Made by a program: the position numbers and the translations under genes. Under the pieces are notes generated by a model. The model did no database searches and had not been told where the DNA came from. It saw nothing but the letters and a program-made list of their open reading frames with translations. Positions 42,488 to 52,600 of a DNA stretch of 64,000 nucleotides are shown here, in pieces. Source of the stretch: AC-32 sp963788215 (lineage in GTDB: Bacteria; Actinomycetota; Thermoleophilia; Gaiellales; Gaiellaceae); assembly GCA_963788215.1 (NCBI GenBank), contig CAWBFX010000010.1, forward strand, positions 868,001 to 932,000. Reading direction: 5' to 3'. Numbering within the stretch: the first letter of the stretch is position 1; each line of letters begins with the position of its first letter.

Positions 42488-43341
42488 AGCGCGCGCTCGT
42501 CATCGTCATGCTGCTGGCGCTGCTCGCTCCGCTCGGCGGAGCGTCCGCGAAGCGGACCGCCGTCCCGGCGTTCGACCACGTCGTCGTGATCGTGATCGAG
42601 AACAAGGGGCGGAAGGACGTCGTCGGAAATCCCGACGCGCCTTACTTCAACTCGCTGGCCGGTAAGTACGCGACGCTGCCGCGCTACGGCGGTGTCGCGC
42701 ACCCGAGCCTGCCGAACTACATCGCGCTGGTCTCGGGCGGCACGCAGGGGATCCACAACGATTGCTCGTCCTGCACCGTCTCGGCGCAGAACTTGGCGGA
42801 CAGCCTCGAGCGCGCGCACCTGAGCTGGAAGAGCTACGCCGAGGGCATCCCGCACCGAGGCTTCACCGGAGCGTCCGCGGGCCTGTACGCGAAGCGTCAC
42901 GTGCCGTTTCTCTACTTCCGCGACGTCCTCTCGAAGCCGGCACGTCTTCGCCGCGTCGTGCCGCTGACCGAGTTCGGCCGCGATCTTCGCGCAGACCGGC
43001 TGCCGAGCTTCGCCTTCGTCACCCCGAACCTCTGCCACGACATGCATGACTGCTCGGTGAAGACCGGCGACAGGTGGCTGCGCGGGTTCGTCGGCCCGCT
43101 GCTGCGCAGCCCGGCGATGGCCAACGGCGTCGTCTTCGTCGTCGCGGACGAGCCGACTTTCTCGGCGCCGGCGAGCGCGCCGGTCCCCGCTCTTGCCCTC
43201 GGCCCGCTCGTGGTGCCGCATTCCGCGTACGGCCCGGCTACCTCGCACTACGGCCTGCTGCGGACGATCGAGGACGCGTGGGGCCTGCCGCGGCTCGGCA
43301 GATCGGCCCGCACGAGGCCCATCGCCGCCATCTGGCGTTGA
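42484..43341 (+). CDS. Secreted phosphoesterase (acid phosphatase/phospholipase C family)
   Basis: 285 residues. Signal peptide LVIVMLLALLAPLGGASA. The alkaline-phosphatase-fold family pattern is FDHVVVIVIENKG near 30, YATLPRYGGVAHPSLPNYIALVSGG near 62-86 with the probable nucleophile Ser, SFAFVTPNLCHDMHDC near 178, and VVFVVADEP. Cysteine pairs (DCSSC, CHDMHDC) suggest export and disulfides. Since it follows DedA, a role in lipid-linked phosphate turnover is possible. ATG overlaps the DedA stop as ATGA. Confidence 0.82.
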   Translation: MKRALVIVMLLALLAPLGGASAKRTAVPAFDHVVVIVIENKGRKDVVGNPDAPYFNSLAGKYATLPRYGGVAHPSLPNYIALVSGGTQGIHNDCSSCTVSAQNLADSLERAHLSWKSYAEGIPHRGFTGASAGLYAKRHVPFLYFRDVLSKPARLRRVVPLTEFGRDLRADRLPSFAFVTPNLCHDMHDCSVKTGDRWLRGFVGPLLRSPAMANGVVFVVADEPTFSAPASAPVPALALGPLVVPHSAYGPATSHYGLLRTIEDAWGLPRLGRSARTRPIAAIWR

Positions 43342-43423
43342 CGCGACACTAGGCGCGGCCCTCCGCCCGAGGCCGCGTCCTCAGTCGGCCGCTCGAGCCT
43401 GCGTCCGTCCACCCCGACGACGA

Positions 43424-43460
43424 GCGAGGTTCCATCAAACCCTCCTGGTAGGAATCTCGC
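43424..43460. other. Inverted repeat ahead of the HD-GYP gene
   Basis: GCGAGGTTCC (43424-43433) pairs with GGAATCTCGC (43451-43460) with one G-T mismatch and a 17-base loop. The 134-base gap after the phosphatase stop holds nothing else I can name. It could be a terminator or a regulator site. Confidence 0.35.
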
Positions 43461-43490
43461 CCTCGAGCTTGAACCTTGTGGCTCGTGGCG

Positions 43491-44060
43491 ATGCACTCCA
43501 TACTCAGCCGGGCGATCGACGCGCGTGACACGTACGCGCGCGGCCACTCCTCCAGGGTGACTGCGATCGCCGACGCCATTGCGCGGCGGCTCGACTGGGA
43601 CGAGGAGCAGCTGGAGCTCCTCCAGCTCGGGGGCCCGCTCCACGACGTGGGCAAGCTCGCGATTCCGGACGAGGTGCTCCGAAAGCCCGGCCGGCTCGAC
43701 GACGAAGAGATGGCCCAGATCCGCGAGCACCCCAGGCTCGGCGCTCGGATCCTGATTCGCCTCTCGGCGTTCCGGGACGCACTCCCGTACGTCCTCTACC
43801 ACCACGAGCGCTGGGACGGAACCGGCTACCCGACGGGGCGCGCAGGCGAAGAGATCCCGGTGGAGGCGCGGGTCCTGGCCGTCGCGGACGCCTATGACGC
43901 GATGACGAGCAACCGGCCCTACCGGCCTGCGCTCAGCCGCGACGAGGCGCTCGCCGAGGTCGAGCGCTGCTCGGGCTCGCAGTTCGATCCCGCCATCGTC
44001 CGCGTCTTCCTCGAGCTCACCGCCGAGGCGGCCGAGCTGCCCGCCGCCGCGGCCTCCTAG
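43491..44060 (+). CDS. Stand-alone HD-GYP domain phosphodiesterase
   Basis: 189 residues from ATG 43491 (TTG 43476 possible). The full HD-GYP signature is present: ARGHSSRVT, GGPLHDVGKLAIPDEVL, KPGRLDDEEMAQIREHPRLG, YHHERWDGTGYPTG (GYP), and RVLAVADAYDAMTSNRPYR. HD-GYP enzymes break down cyclic di-GMP or related dinucleotides. There is no receiver or sensory domain. An in-frame stop (TGA 43470-43472) just upstream rules out a longer N-terminus. Regulation must be by expression or partner proteins. Confidence 0.9.
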   Translation: MHSILSRAIDARDTYARGHSSRVTAIADAIARRLDWDEEQLELLQLGGPLHDVGKLAIPDEVLRKPGRLDDEEMAQIREHPRLGARILIRLSAFRDALPYVLYHHERWDGTGYPTGRAGEEIPVEARVLAVADAYDAMTSNRPYRPALSRDEALAEVERCSGSQFDPAIVRVFLELTAEAAELPAAAAS

Positions 44061-44064
44061 CGGC

Positions 44065-45138
44065 TCAGAGCGTCGACCAGACCTCGAGCTTCGAGCGGGT
44101 TCGGCGGATGACCTCGTCCGTGTACTCCGAGCTGCCTGCGTGCCCGCCGAGGTCGGCGGTGCGTACGCCGTCCGCGACCGCCTCGAGCGCGGCCTCGCGG
44201 ATCGCGCGCGCCGCAGCCTGAGCGTCCTCGCCGTCGACGTAGGAGAGAAGCGCAGCGCCGGCCAGGATCATCGCCATCGGGTTCGCGACGTTCTTGCCCT
44301 GAAGCGACGGCGCGGTCCCGTGCGCGGCCTCGGCGAGCACCACGCGCGGCACGTAGTCCTCCTCGAACGCGACGAGCAGCGACTCGGAACCGGCGATCGA
44401 CCCGAACAGCGGCAGGACGAGGTCGGAGAGGATGTCGCCGTCTCGGTTGAGGGCCGGAACGACGAGCGGGTCGCCGCTGGAGCCGAGCAGGAGCGCGAAG
44501 GTCGCGTCGATCAGCTGCGGGTCGTAGGGAACCGACGGATGCCGTTCGGCCGCCGCGTCCATCTCCTCCTTCAGCATCCCCTCGTACACCGGGCTGACGG
44601 TGTACTTGGGCCCGCCGAAGACCTTGGCGCCGGTCTGCTCGGCGAGGCGGAACGCGAACTCCGCGACCGACCGGCAGATCCGCCGCTCGATCCGCTCCGT
44701 CCGCAGCGCGACCTCGTCTTCGCCCTCACCCTCGCGCCATTCCTGCGCGCCGTAGGCATCTCCGACCGCCATGCGCACGACCGAGATCGGCGCGTGGACA
44801 CCGCCGAGCGGGATCACGCCCGGGATCCGCCGGCCGGTGCGCACGATTACCCGTCCGCCGATCTCCTCGCGCAGGATCCGGTTCGGCGAGCCGACGTCGC
44901 CGGAAGCCTCAGGTGTGATCGTCGCCGCCTTCAGCCCGAGCCCGGCCTCGCGCAAAGCGGCCGCAGCCTGATGGACGATCTCGTTCTGCGTGGCCCGGCG
45001 CGACTCGAGCGAGAGGTCGAAGCGCTCGAAGCGGAGCGACACGCCCGTGACCTCCGGCGCGAGGACGCGCAGGGCCTCCTCGAGCAGCTCCTGCCCGGTC
45101 TGGTCGCCCTCGAGGACGACGATCGCCTTCCCCTCCAT
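44065..45138 (-). CDS. Isocitrate/isopropylmalate dehydrogenase family protein
   Basis: 357 residues from ATG 45138, with GGGAGG 11 bases ahead; GTG 45150 is the alternative. The family pattern is clear: VLEGDQTGQELLEEAL at the start, RNILREEIGG-like substrate loop, KVFGGPKYTVSPVYEGML with the catalytic Lys and Tyr, DGDILSDLVLPLFGSIAGS with metal aspartates, and LAEAAHGTAPSLQGKNVANPMAM. It oxidises a 2-hydroxy acid and decarboxylates it. I cannot tell isocitrate from isopropylmalate or homoisocitrate; the odd NQNEIV-like region is not decisive. Confidence 0.88.
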   Translation of the reverse strand: MEGKAIVVLEGDQTGQELLEEALRVLAPEVTGVSLRFERFDLSLESRRATQNEIVHQAAAALREAGLGLKAATITPEASGDVGSPNRILREEIGGRVIVRTGRRIPGVIPLGGVHAPISVVRMAVGDAYGAQEWREGEGEDEVALRTERIERRICRSVAEFAFRLAEQTGAKVFGGPKYTVSPVYEGMLKEEMDAAAERHPSVPYDPQLIDATFALLLGSSGDPLVVPALNRDGDILSDLVLPLFGSIAGSESLLVAFEEDYVPRVVLAEAAHGTAPSLQGKNVANPMAMILAGAALLSYVDGEDAQAAARAIREAALEAVADGVRTADLGGHAGSSEYTDEVIRRTRSKLEVWSTL

Positions 45139-45195
45139 CCGCCCGCTCACCTCCCAGGGTTAGGACTCCAGCCGCGCGGCAACAAGCGGAACTCT

Positions 45196-46216
45196 ATGGC
45201 TCGCAGAGGAGGGTGGAGGCGGCTCGGGTCGCGAGGGAGATTCCGCTACGTGGACTCGCGTGGAAAGCCGATCCGCGACGAGGCCGCGCTTCAGCGGATC
45301 GACGCGCTGCGCATCCCGCCGGCCTGGCGCGAGGTGTGGATCTCGCCGCGATCGAACGCCAAGCTGCAGGCGACTGGAGTCGACAGCGCGGGCCGCGTGC
45401 AGTACCTCTACCACCCGGAGTTCCGGGCCCGCCAGGAGCAGGCGAAGTACGACAGCCTCGTCCGTTTCGGCGAGAAGTTGCCGGATCTGCGGGCGGCGAT
45501 GGCGGAGCACATGGAGCGCGACCCGCTCACCTTCGAGTGGACTGCGGCCGTCGCGGTCAGGCTGATCAACCTCGGTTGGTTCCGCGTCGGGGACGAGCGC
45601 TATGCGAAGCGGTTTCGCACCTTCGGGATCACGACGCTGCGGCGAGGCCACGTGCAGGTCCGGGGGAGCCGGATCACGTTCCGCTTCCGCGGCAAGCACC
45701 GCGCGCATGATCCGCACGGCGCTGGTCGACCAGGAGCTGGCGGACGCGGTGCGCAAGCTGCTGGCGGTCAAGGGCGGAAGCCGCCTCTTTCGCTACCGCA
45801 ATGGCGACGGCGGGTTCTGCAACCTCACCGGCCGCAAGCTGAACGACTACATCCAGACCTACCTCGGGGAGGAGTTCACGGCCAAGGACTTCCGCACCTG
45901 GGGCGGGACGCTGCTCGCCGCGGTTGCGCTGGCCGAGCACGGGCCTGCCGAGAGCGAGACGCAGGCGAAACGAACTATCGCGGGCGTCATGCGAAGGGTC
46001 GGCGAGCGCCTCGGAAATACGCCGGCAGTTGCGCGTGCGTCATACGTCAGCCCGGCTGTCGTCGAGCAGTATCTCGACGGGCGAACTATTGATGACTTTC
46101 GTCCACGTCATTTGCGCGTGGTCGGCGCACGCGATATCGGCCTCGATCGCGAGGAGCTCGCGCTGCTCAGCCTGCTCAGATCGTTCCGAATACGGCGCGC
46201 GCGAAAAGCTGCGTAG
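45196..46216 (+). CDS. Type IB DNA topoisomerase, frameshifted
   Basis: About 339 residues once corrected. The bacterial TopIB pattern runs through RFRYVDSRGKPIRDEAAL, RIDALRIPPAWREVWISP, KYDSLVRFGEKLPDLRA, RVGDERYAKRFRTFGITTL and FRFRGK, then LLAVKGGSRLFRYRN, KDFRTWGGTLLAA and ARASYVSPAVVEQYLDG, in which the Tyr makes the 3'-phosphotyrosine bond. The frame changes near 45702-45710. Removing one base in CGCGCGC gives KHRAMIRTALVDQELA, as in relatives. So a one-base insertion, probably a sequence error, splits an otherwise intact gene. Confidence 0.88.
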
Positions 46217-46254
46217 TATTCGCGGCTTCTTATCCAGCGACCGGGAGGGCTCAA

Positions 46255-46452
46255 TTGGCTCGCAAGACAGTGCTCGTCTGCGATAACTGCGGACGGGAAA
46301 TCAGCGAAGGAAAAGGCGCGACGATGCGCCTGAACTTCACGGACGCGCGCCGCGGCTCGAAGCAGGCGGACCTCTGCGACGACTGCGCCGGCGGGTTGCC
46401 CGGCCACGCCGCCGCGCGCCGCGGGCGACGCCCGAAATCGGCCGCAGCCTGA
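46255..46452 (+). CDS. Small zinc-ribbon protein with basic tail
   Basis: 65 residues. Two knuckles, VCDNCG and LCDDCAGG, form a four-cysteine zinc site around RLNFTDARRGSKQADL. The tail ARRGRRPKSAAA resembles an AT-hook. TTG 46255 is supported by GGGAGG six bases ahead. A DNA-binding nucleoid or regulatory role is possible; no named family is recognised. The 40 bases upstream are richer in A+T than the surroundings and may hold its promoter. Confidence 0.7.
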   Translation: MARKTVLVCDNCGREISEGKGATMRLNFTDARRGSKQADLCDDCAGGLPGHAAARRGRRPKSAAA

Positions 46453-46490
46453 GCCGAAAAAACCGCTAGAGAGCCGTCGGACCCTGGGAC

Positions 46491-46496
46491 TAGGAT
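46491..46496 (+). promoter_or_regulatory. -10 box TAGGAT of a leaderless transcript
   Basis: TAGGAT ends 6 bases before ATG 46503 of the addB-like gene. It would drive the whole addB-addA-nth operon. Inferred from position. Confidence 0.55.
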
Positions 46497-46502
46497 GGGC
46501 CG

Positions 46503-49500
46503 ATGGCTCTCAGCCTGCTTGCAGGCCCGGCCAACGCCGGCAAAGTGGCGCTCCTGCTCGAGCGCTATCTGGGCGCGCTCGAGTCCGACCCCGTACTGAT
46601 CGTGCCGAACCGGCCGGACGTCGACCGCGCCGAGCGGGAGCTGCTCGCGCGCTCCGGAGCGCTTCTCGGAGGGTCGATCGGCACCTTCGACGACCTCTTC
46701 GAGCGGGTCGCGCGCGGCAACGGTGCTCATAGGCCGGTCGTCACCGAGGCTCAGCGGACGCTGCTGCTGCGCCGCGTCGTCGCCCGAGCCCAGGGCCGCT
46801 CCGCGCGGTTCGCGGGCTTCGCCGATGCGCTCGGCTCGACCGTCGCCGAGCTCGAGTCGGCGCTCGTCGAGCCGGGAGAGCTCGAGGGTGAGCTCGCAGA
46901 GCTGTACGCGGCGTACCGCGAGGAGCTCGACAAGCTCGGGCTCTGGGACCGCGAGCTCGAGCGCCGTCACGCCGCCGAGCGCGTGGCCGGAGAGCTCGAG
47001 GCCTGGGACGGCCGCCCGGTCTTCGCGTACGGCTTCGAAGACCTGACCGGAGCCCAGTGGGCGCTCCTGAACGCGCTCGCCGGCCGCGCCGAAGTGACCG
47101 TCTCGCTCCCGTACGAGCCGGGGCGGGACGCGTTCGCCTCGCTGTCTCGGACGGCCGAGGATTTGAGCGCGCTCGCGGACGGCGTGGACGAGCTCCCGCC
47201 GAACCCCGAGGCGCGCTCGGCTGTCCTTGCCCATCTCGAGCGCGCGCTGTTCGGCGGTCCCGCGGGCGACGCGCCGCCGCTCGACGGCTCTCTCCGCTTC
47301 CTCGAAGGCGGCGGCCTACGGGGGACGCTCGAGCTCGTCGCCGAGGAGGTGCTGGCGCTGCTCCGCGCCGGAACCCCCGCGGAGGAGGTCGCCGTCGTCT
47401 GCCCGGGTCTCGACCACTGGCGGGCGGCGCTCGACACCGCGTTCACGACGCTCGGCATCCCGTACGCCCTCGAGGGTCGTGTCCGGCTCGGCCAAACGCC
47501 GTTCGGCCAGGCGCTGCTCGCGCTTCTCCGCTATGCGTGGCTCGACGGCGACCGGCGCGACCTGTTCGCGTTCCTGCGCTCGCCGTACTCCGGCCTGACC
47601 CGCTCGCACGCCGACTTCCTCGAAGGCCGCCTGCGGGGCCGCGGGGTCCGCGAGGCGGCGCGGGTCGAGGAGGAGATCCAGAAGCTCCGCGGCCAGCCGC
47701 TGCCGCACCTGGAGCCGCTGCGCAGCGCCGACGATCCGGTGGCTGCGGTCGAGCGGCTGGCCCGCGCGATGCTGCGCGCCGCCTACGGGCTCGAGTCGCC
47801 GCCCACGCGCGAGCAAGCGCGCATCGACCTGCGTGCGCACGAGCGCGTGGGGCGGCTGCTCTCCGAACTCGAAGGCTGGAGCGAGTTCGGCGGCAACGTG
47901 TCCCGCGACGAGATCGTGGCGCTCCTGGACGGCACGCGCGTCTCGCTCCCCCGCGGAGGCCAGGCCGGCCGCATCGCCGTCCTCGACCTCCTCGACGCCC
48001 GCACGCGCCGCTTCGAGGTCGTCTTCCTGCTCGGCCTGGAGGAAGGCCGCCTGCCCCGCCGCAGCCAGGGCTCGCCGTTCCTCGACGAGGAGCGCAAAGC
48101 CGAGCTCGAGCGCTCGTCGCGTGCGGGCCGGCTCCTGCGCACCGACCCGGTCTCGCGAGACCGGTACCTCTTCTACACCGCCTGCACCCGCCCAACGCGA
48201 CGCCTCTACCTCGTGCGCGAGGCGGCGACGGACGACGGCTCCCCGCGCGAGCCGAGCCCGTTCCTAGAGGAGGCGCGCTCGCTCTTCGACCCCGACGACG
48301 TCGAGCGGGCGACGACGAGGCGGCCGCTCGCCGCGCTGACCTGGCCACTCGAGCGTGCGCCCAGCGAGCGCGAGCGCCTGCGCGCGCTAGGCGCCCTCGC
48401 CGCGACCGAGGACGAGACCGCCGAGGCACTCGCGCGGGCGAACGGCTGGGAGCGCCGCCTCGAGCGCGCGCTGGGCGCATTCGAGAGGCCCACGCGCCTG
48501 ACGCACCCCGCGGTGCTCGAGGAGCTGCGGCAGAAGGGCAGCTTCTCCGTGACCGACCTCGAGCGCTTCACCGACTGCTCGTCGCTCTGGCTGATCGACC
48601 GCGTGGTCTCGCCTCGCACGATCGACGCCCAGGTGGACGTCCGCCTCCGCGGGACGATCGCGCACCAGGCGCTGCACGGCTTCTTCAAAGGCCTGCCGAA
48701 GAAGACCGGCGCCGAGCGCGTCCAGCCCGAGACCCTCCCGCAGGCGCTCGAGCTCCTGCGCGAGTGTCTGAGCGACGCGATCAAGGCGCACGTGCGGCTC
48801 GACCTGCCGGACCTCGAGCGGCGCGAGCTCGAGGCCGGGCTCGCCCGCGACCTGGAGCAGCTCGTCCGCCACGAGGCCGAATCGCCCTCGCCGCTCGTCC
48901 CGCACCGCTTCGAGGTCTCGTTCGGCTCCGAGCGGTCGGCGCCGGAGCTTCAGCGCGGTCTCGATCTGGGCGGCTTCGCGATCTCCGGGAAGATCGACCG
49001 GATCGACCGCGACCCGTTCGGCGCGCGCGGCATGGTGCTCGACTACAAGTCCGGCAAGACCGCGCACTCGGCGCGAAAGATCGAGAGCGAGCTCCACCTC
49101 CAGATCCCGCTCTACATGCTCGTGCTGCGCGACCTCGTCGGGATCGAACCGCTCGGCGGCATCTACCGCGCGCTCGGCGGCGAGGGCCAGGCACGCGGCC
49201 TCCTGCGGGCCGAGGCGCGCGACGACGGCGTCCCGGGGTACCCACGTAACGACTACCTGGACGAGGAGTCGTTCTGGGGCCAGGTCGACCGCGCGAAGAG
49301 CCACGCGCAGGCGGTCGTCGAGCGAATCCGCTCGGGCGACGTGCGCCACGACCCGAAGGGCGGGTTCCCGTGCCCGACCTGGTGCGACCGCTGGCCGATG
49401 TGTCGGGTGAAGCGCACGATGAGCGACGGTGAAGGACGCGCCGAACCTCGAGCAACAGCGGGCGATCGACGAGCCGGGCGTCGTCTTCGTCTCGGCGGGG

Positions 49501-49616
49501 GCCGGGACCGGCAAGACGACGGTCATCGTCGAGCGCTTCTGCCGCTCGGTCTGCGAGCGGGGGCTCGACGTCGACTCGATCCTCGTCATCACGTACACGG
49601 AGCGCGCGGCCGGTGA
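46503..49616 (+). CDS. addB: AddB-like helicase/nuclease subunit
   Basis: Open frame of 1037 codons. It is the AddB partner in a recombination complex that processes double-strand ends. The N-terminal Walker A is degenerate (AGPANAGKVALL, no Ser/Thr after Lys). The C-terminal PD-(D/E)XK nuclease shows SGKIDRIDRD and MVLDYKSGK near 825-850. Four cysteines (TDCSSLW near 695, CPTWCDRWPMC near 958-968) would hold an iron-sulfur cluster. The natural end is probably near 49432, just after RVKRTMSDG. The last 60 or so residues overlap addA by 188 bases in another frame and look random. A one-base shift there would give GTGA with the addA start. Confidence 0.85.
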   Translation: MALSLLAGPANAGKVALLLERYLGALESDPVLIVPNRPDVDRAERELLARSGALLGGSIGTFDDLFERVARGNGAHRPVVTEAQRTLLLRRVVARAQGRSARFAGFADALGSTVAELESALVEPGELEGELAELYAAYREELDKLGLWDRELERRHAAERVAGELEAWDGRPVFAYGFEDLTGAQWALLNALAGRAEVTVSLPYEPGRDAFASLSRTAEDLSALADGVDELPPNPEARSAVLAHLERALFGGPAGDAPPLDGSLRFLEGGGLRGTLELVAEEVLALLRAGTPAEEVAVVCPGLDHWRAALDTAFTTLGIPYALEGRVRLGQTPFGQALLALLRYAWLDGDRRDLFAFLRSPYSGLTRSHADFLEGRLRGRGVREAARVEEEIQKLRGQPLPHLEPLRSADDPVAAVERLARAMLRAAYGLESPPTREQARIDLRAHERVGRLLSELEGWSEFGGNVSRDEIVALLDGTRVSLPRGGQAGRIAVLDLLDARTRRFEVVFLLGLEEGRLPRRSQGSPFLDEERKAELERSSRAGRLLRTDPVSRDRYLFYTACTRPTRRLYLVREAATDDGSPREPSPFLEEARSLFDPDDVERATTRRPLAALTWPLERAPSERERLRALGALAATEDETAEALARANGWERRLERALGAFERPTRLTHPAVLEELRQKGSFSVTDLERFTDCSSLWLIDRVVSPRTIDAQVDVRLRGTIAHQALHGFFKGLPKKTGAERVQPETLPQALELLRECLSDAIKAHVRLDLPDLERRELEAGLARDLEQLVRHEAESPSPLVPHRFEVSFGSERSAPELQRGLDLGGFAISGKIDRIDRDPFGARGMVLDYKSGKTAHSARKIESELHLQIPLYMLVLRDLVGIEPLGGIYRALGGEGQARGLLRAEARDDGVPGYPRNDYLDEESFWGQVDRAKSHAQAVVERIRSGDVRHDPKGGFPCPTWCDRWPMCRVKRTMSDGEGRAEPRATAGDRRAGRRLRLGGGRDRQDDGHRRALLPLGLRAGARRRLDPRHHVHGARGR

Positions 49617-52600
49617 GCTGCGAGCCCGCATCAGGCAGCGGCTGCGGGAACTCGATCGCCACGACCTGGCCCGCGAGCTCGACGCGGCCTGGATCTCGAC
49701 GATCCACGGCTTCTGCCACCGCCTGCTGCGTGCGTATCCGTTCCAGGCCGGGATCGACCCGCGCTTCCGCGTGCTCGACGACAGCCAGGGCCGCGTGATT
49801 CGCGGCGAGGCTTTTCGCGCCGCGCTCGAGGAGTTCTGCGGCGACGACCCCGAGCGACTGCGCCTGCTCGCGGCCTACGGCGGCACGCGGCTGCGACGGA
49901 TGCTCACCGGCGTCCACGAGACGCTCCGCTCGTCCGGGCTCACGCTCCGCTTCGACCTCGAGGCCGCATCCCAGCTCGACGAGCGCCTCGCCGAGCTCGC
50001 CGCGGTCGCCGAGGGCGAGCTCGCCAAGTTCCTGGCCGGCGCGCCCGGGCCCGAGTCGCTGCTCGACCTCTCGCATCTCGCGAGCGAGCCGGAGCTCGAG
50101 GAGGCGCGGCAGGCGGTCGAGGCCGCCGCGCTCGAGGCGCTTGCCGCGCGCGACGGCGCCCAGCTCGAGGAGCTCCTGCTCACCTACGACCGCGCCTACC
50201 GCGCCGCCAAGGACCGCGAGTCGGCGCTCGACTTCGAGGACCTTCAGGTGCTCGCGCGCGAGCTGCTCCAGGAACACGAGGAGATCCGCGAGCGCGAGAG
50301 CTGGCGCTTCCGGTCGATCATGGTCGACGAGTTCCAGGACACGAACCGGCTGCAGTGCGAGCTCATCGACCTCCTCGCCCGCCCGGACGGGGAGCTCTTC
50401 TTCGTCGGTGACGAGTTCCAGTCGATCTACCGCTTCCGGCACGCGGACGTCGAGGTCTTCCGCGAGCGCCGCGAGCAGGTCGGGGGCGTGCTTGCGCTCA
50501 CGCAGAACTACCGCTCGCGGCCCGAGGTGCTCGACGTCGTCAACTACCTCTTCGCGGGCGACTTCGGCGAGACGTTCCACCCGCTGACCGCGGCCGGCCG
50601 CTTTCCGGATCCCGCCTTCGGGCCTGCGGTCGAGCTGCTCGTCACGGACAAGGGCTCGTACAAGGGCACCGGGACGCACTGGCGCCAGGCAGAGGCGAGG
50701 CACATCGCGGCGCGGGTGCACGAGCTCGTCGAGTCGGGCGAGGCGGAGCCGGGCGAGATCGTGCTGCTCTTCGCGGCGGGCACCGACGCGCGCGTCTACG
50801 AGGAGGCACTGCGGGCGGTCGGCATGCCCACCTTCCGCGCGACCGGCCGCGACTACTACCACCAGCAGCAGGTGGTCGACCTCCTCGCCTACCTGCGGCT
50901 GCTGCACAACCGCTACGACGACGAGGCGCTCGTCTCCGTGCTGGCCTCGCCGTTCGTCGGGGTCTCCAACGACGCGCTCGTCCTCCTGCGCCGCGCCGCG
51001 CCGAAGCGGCCGCTGTTCGCCGGGCTAGAGAAGGGCATCCCCGAGGGCGTTTCCGCACGTGACGCACGGCTCTTCCAGGCGTTCAAGCAGCGCTACGACC
51101 GGCTCGCCGCGCAGGCCTCGTCGCTGACGCTCGAGCGTCTCTGCGAGCAGATCCTCTGCGCGCACGACTACGACCTCGCGGTGCTCGCGCAATGGGACGG
51201 CCGCCGCCGCTACGCGAACCTGCGCAAACTCGGCCGGCTGGCGCGCTCCTACGAGGAGCTGCGCGGCCCCGACGTCGAGGGCTTCGTCCGTTTCGTCGAG
51301 GAGCAGGACGCGGTCGGCGCCTCCGAGCTCGAAGCGGCCGCCGAGGAAGAGGGCACCGACGTGATCCGGCTGCTGACGATCCACTCGGCGAAGGGGCTCG
51401 AGTTCAAGGTGGTGGTCGTCGCCGACGCGGGCCGCGACTACGGGCGCACCGACCCCGACGAGATCCTCTGCCTGCCCGACGGGCGGCTCGGCTTTCGGGT
51501 CGCGCACCCGGCGAGCGGAAAGCGGCTCTCGACCGCCGACTACGAGGAGGTGCGCGCCGCCGAGCGCGACGCCGAGGAGGCCGAGCGCCTGCGCCTCTAC
51601 TACGTCGCCATGACGAGAGCGATCGACCGGCTCATCGTCTCCGGCGCCGTCGGCGAGACCGGGGCAGACGCGCGCACGCCGATCGGCTGGGTGCTCGAGC
51701 GGCTCGAGCTTCCGGAGCTGGGCGAGGCAGGGCCCGTCGAGATCGAGCGCGAGGGCGCGCGCCTCGCTCTCCGCGTCGACCGCTTCGCCGAGGAGGACGC
51801 GGCCGAGCCGGAGGCGCAGACGGCGGCCCTCGAGGAGCAGCTCGAGCTGTTCGCGGTCTCGGCGAACGGAGGCTCCGCGGCCGAGGCGCCGGCGCTCGCG
51901 CCGCTCGTGGAGGTGCCCGAGCCGCCGCTGCATCGCGTCCGGCGGCTGTCGTACTCCGCGCTGTCGCTTTTCGAGCAGTGCTCGTACCGGTATTTCGCGG
52001 AGCGGGTAGTCGGCCTGCGGCCGCGCGACGCGCGCGGGTCGGTGCCCGGCCAGGAGGGACTCGCCGCGACCGAGATCGGCGACGCGGCGCACGCGCTACT
52101 CGAGCACGTCGACCTGCGCGCGCCGGCCGTGCCTCCGGACCTGGCCGATCGCGTGCGCGCCCGCTACCCGGCCGTCACCGAGGACGAGCTCACCCGGATC
52201 CGCGGCTTCATCGAGGCCTACTGCTCGTCGGAGCTGGCGGCCCGCCTGGCCGGGCTCGAGGGCGCCGCGCCGGAGCGGCCCTTCGCGTTCGAGCACGACG
52301 GCGTTCTCCTGCACGGCCGGCTCGACGTCCTCTGGCTCCAGGGCAGCCGGGCGCTGGTCGTCGACTACAAGACGAACGTCCTCGGCGAGGCAAGCCCAGC
52401 CGATGTCGTCGAGCACGATTACCGCCTGCAGCGCCTCGTCTACGCGCTGGCCTGCTTCCGCTGCGGCGTCGAGGAGGTCGAGGTCGTCTACCAGTTCCTC
52501 GAGCGCCCAGACGAACTAGTAACACTGTGTTACAAGGCCGAGGAGGTCCCGGCGCTGGAGGCCGAGCTGTCGGAGGCGATCGCCCGGATCAACGCAGGCG

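Noticed and set aside
48781..50907. 708-codon open frame on the minus strand
   Set aside because: It is the antisense shadow of addB/addA, with no motifs and no plausible start.
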